From NCBI RefSeq assembly GCF_964355755.1, contig NC_092678.1:4126922-4190921 (forward strand): a DNA stretch of 64,000 nt, in the 5' to 3' direction. The notes under the pieces were generated by a model. That model saw only the letters and a program-made list of their open reading frames with translations, had not been told where the DNA came from and did not search any database. Positions 61,878-64,000 of this stretch are shown here, piece by piece; position 1 is the stretch's first letter, and every line of letters begins with the position of its first letter. Both the position numbers and the translations under genes were made by a program. The DNA is from Antedon mediterranea (lineage: Eukaryota; Echinodermata; Crinoidea; Comatulida; Antedonidae).

Positions 61878-62339
61878 GAAAAAATAATATCTCTATGATT
61901 GATGTAAAAATAAATACAATATGAACCTATTGCGATTATTTTTTTTTATCTTCAAACGGTTAAAAATGTGAAACATAAAGTTGATTCTAACAATTTAAGC
62001 GGCCCACTATAAATACCAGAATGTATCACGCATGGATTGATATTTTCATAGTGTGATGTGATGCAACCACTTTGATTGATCGTGAAAGGGTAAACACAAA
62101 TGCATATTCGAAGAAAGCTACTTGCATTATTTAAACAAGCAATACTTTAATTGGACTTGTCCATCATGCGAAGCGATAAACTTAGCTAGCTCGTCACCTG
62201 TCACAGGCATTTTAAATCACACTATAGTTCATTACTTGAAAATTCTGATAGTGAAAGCTCAATAGATTTCAACTAAAAAATATCTTCAAGTCCCCAAATT
62301 AAAACTAATACTAGACGTAAGACGTTTGTACCTAAATTC
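61878..62339. other. Spacer, nothing recognised
   Basis: A+T-rich sequence with no exon or repeat recognised. It could be intron of the kinesin gene. Confidence 0.35.
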
Positions 62340-63270
62340 TAATATACAGCTCAGTCACTGACATGCAACAAGGTGGTGTTGGAATACTTATGTCAAGTGT
62401 TTGCAAAGCGTGACATCTATTTCAAACAGGATCAACACCATGGAAGTATAAAGCTACATTCCATAGTAATCCGAAGCTTACTATAACATCTGTTTATGCT
62501 CCCACGGAGTGTGCTACACTTGCTGATAACAGCCTAGAGGACCATATCAAACAGGTCAAAACACACAACTTCCATCTGGTTGTGGGAGACTTCAATGTTA
62601 TGAGTTGGAATTGACAGCCATCTTACACACTCAGAATTTATTGACCGCCACTGTTTCTATGATACAAGTAACAGCAACGAAGAGAAACTGGTGAGCTTAT
62701 GTGAAGAACACAAACTTCGACCAGCACAGATGAAGTTTACACAGCATAGAAGCCATTAGTGGACATGGATGCATCCAGCAGGATTGACACATCAGCTGGA
62801 TCACATTCTAATAAATAGTGGTCAAACTCTTTAAGAAACTGCAGGGCTTACAACACAGTTTAATTAGACTCCGACCATCAAATCATCAGCATTTTGCTAG
62901 TGTGCAGCCTTAGAACCACCAAAGGAAAACCTCTAAAAAGGCCAAAGTTTGACTGTATAAAACTACAAACCAATGATACATCTACACCAATAACCAAGAG
63001 CTATCAACCATTCAAACAGACTGTTGCCGAGGTGGCTGAGAATGTGAAGGGCAAGCGCAAACTCTGTGGCATGCTGAGTTGGGTGTCTGACAAGATGAAG
63101 CTAAAAGAATACACCTAGTCTCCAAATCAAAGCAGTCAAGAGAACGGTGGCAGACACTCAATTCCAAATTGAATATCATCAGAATCCGAGATCATGTGGA
63201 TCCCATCTTGAGGAGTAATCAGGCTGGATTTCGCCCCGGAAGAAGTTGTTCTCAGTAGATATATATCATC
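62340..63270 (+). mobile_element. Decayed LINE fragment (RTE-like)
   Basis: Plus-strand endonuclease traces: QQGGVGILMSSVC, LTITSVYAPTECATLADN, FHLVVGDFNVMS (about 62367-62605). A reverse transcriptase trace NQAGFRPGRSC follows at about 63217-63250. Many stops and frame changes separate them. The VYAPTE and GDFN order suits RTE-type elements. Confidence 0.6.
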
Positions 63271-63319
63271 AGAAGGGTAATGGGGGGTTTTCAAGACTAC
63301 CACCTCCCTCTTACAGTCA

Positions 63320-64000
63320 CCTTCAATGTTCAATTTGGTGAACAGTGTGGAAGAATCAAATGGATTACAGGATGATCTGAATAAATTATTTGAATGGTCT
63401 GAGAAATGGCAACTTCCTTTCAACTTAATGAAATGTAAAATTATGCATTTTGGAAGCAGGAATAGGAAAGTTATCTATCATATGGGTACTGATCAAAGAA
63501 GAATTCCAATTCAATCAGTGGAATCAATAACAGATTTGAGAATCATACTTGATAATAAATTGTCCTTTGGATTACATGTTGCACAGAAGGCTTCTATGGC
63601 AAACAGAAAATTAGGAATGATAAAACGAACGTTTCATTATCTGGATAACTATTCTTTCATGCAGCTGTATAAAACCATAATCAGGCCGTCAATCGAGTAT
63701 TGCAGTCCTGTTTGGCAACATATATATCACAAAGAGTCAGACAAGCTTGAAAAAGTGCAACAGAGAGCAACCCGTTTGGTGCCAGGCATTAGAAGAGATA
63801 CTTATCAGGATAGATTGAAACAACTACAACTACCTACTCTTTATTTCAGAAGGCTGAGATCTGCTCTAATCCAGGTTTTTTTAAATTTGTAGTCATATTG
63901 ATAATATAGATGCTAGAAATCTGTTCACTTTTGTAGGAGAGTCCAGAACTAGAGGCCATAAATGTAAAATGAATAAAGACATATCTCATCTACGAATTAG
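63320..64000 (+). mobile_element. LINE fragment (CR1-like RT C-terminus), runs off edge
   Basis: Open frame 63326-63892 covers the region just after the catalytic FADD of a CR1-like reverse transcriptase: WSEKWQLPFNLMKCKIMHFG, LGMIKRTFHYLD, LYKTIIRPSIEYCSPVW, RATRLVPGIRR. It resembles, but is not identical to, the corresponding part of the LINE at 31.3 kb. It continues past a frame break (DARNLFTFVGES) to the window end. Confidence 0.75.

Overview
This window is a piece of an A+T-rich, intron-rich animal nuclear genome. Consensus GT/AG introns, an IRAK1-like innate-immunity kinase, a mitochondrial dihydrolipoyl dehydrogenase with animal-type exon structure and a Gmr1-type Gypsy retrotransposon (a clade described from deuterostomes) together point to an invertebrate deuterostome. 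An echinoderm is my best guess, but the sequence alone does not settle it. No rRNA gene, functional tRNA gene, prokaryotic operon or CRISPR array was seen.

Layout. 30-725 (-): two exons of a CUB-domain protein that may run off the left edge. 3476-11490 (+): a complete 12-exon dihydrolipoyl dehydrogenase gene (510 aa), preceded by tandem hairpins; its intron 10 carries a 66-bp tandem array split by a hAT-like DNA transposon. 14647-20464 (-): a complete IRAK1-like gene (death domain, proline-rich linker, kinase, 400-residue tail). 22207-23895 (+) and 24820-27286 (+): two tandem nucleoside hydrolase paralogs. 27985-37920 (+): decayed, partly duplicated pseudogene copy of a kinesin, interrupted by a nearly full-length LINE (about 31350-34985). 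38181-40610 (-): a third nucleoside hydrolase paralog. 41640-44840: a very homogeneous 71-bp satellite. 45241-60835 (-): the C-terminal motor half of an apparently functional kinesin-14 gene. Its introns hold a young complete LTR retrotransposon (49003-55086), a decayed second Gypsy element and a LINE fragment. 60960-61877: a 38-bp minisatellite. 62340-64000: LINE fragments running off the right edge.

The cellular genes are functionally unrelated: pyruvate/2-oxoacid dehydrogenase E3, Toll/IL-1 signalling kinase, nucleoside salvage, and a minus-end-type kinesin. What links the right two-thirds of the window is genome dynamics. The kinesin and its pseudogene are an inverted duplication, the three hydrolases share an almost identical patch that looks like gene conversion, and tandem repeats and transposons fill introns and spacers.

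Most notable points: (1) a single-ORF Gypsy element with integrase upstream of reverse transcriptase and a SCAN-like Gag, with LTRs differing at one visible site; (2) a tandem splice acceptor in the IRAK gene that would switch between a short IRAK4-like and a long IRAK1-like protein; (3) the gene-conversion patch in the hydrolase trio; (4) the 71-bp satellite; (5) foldback structures next to the DLD start codon and at 45 kb.
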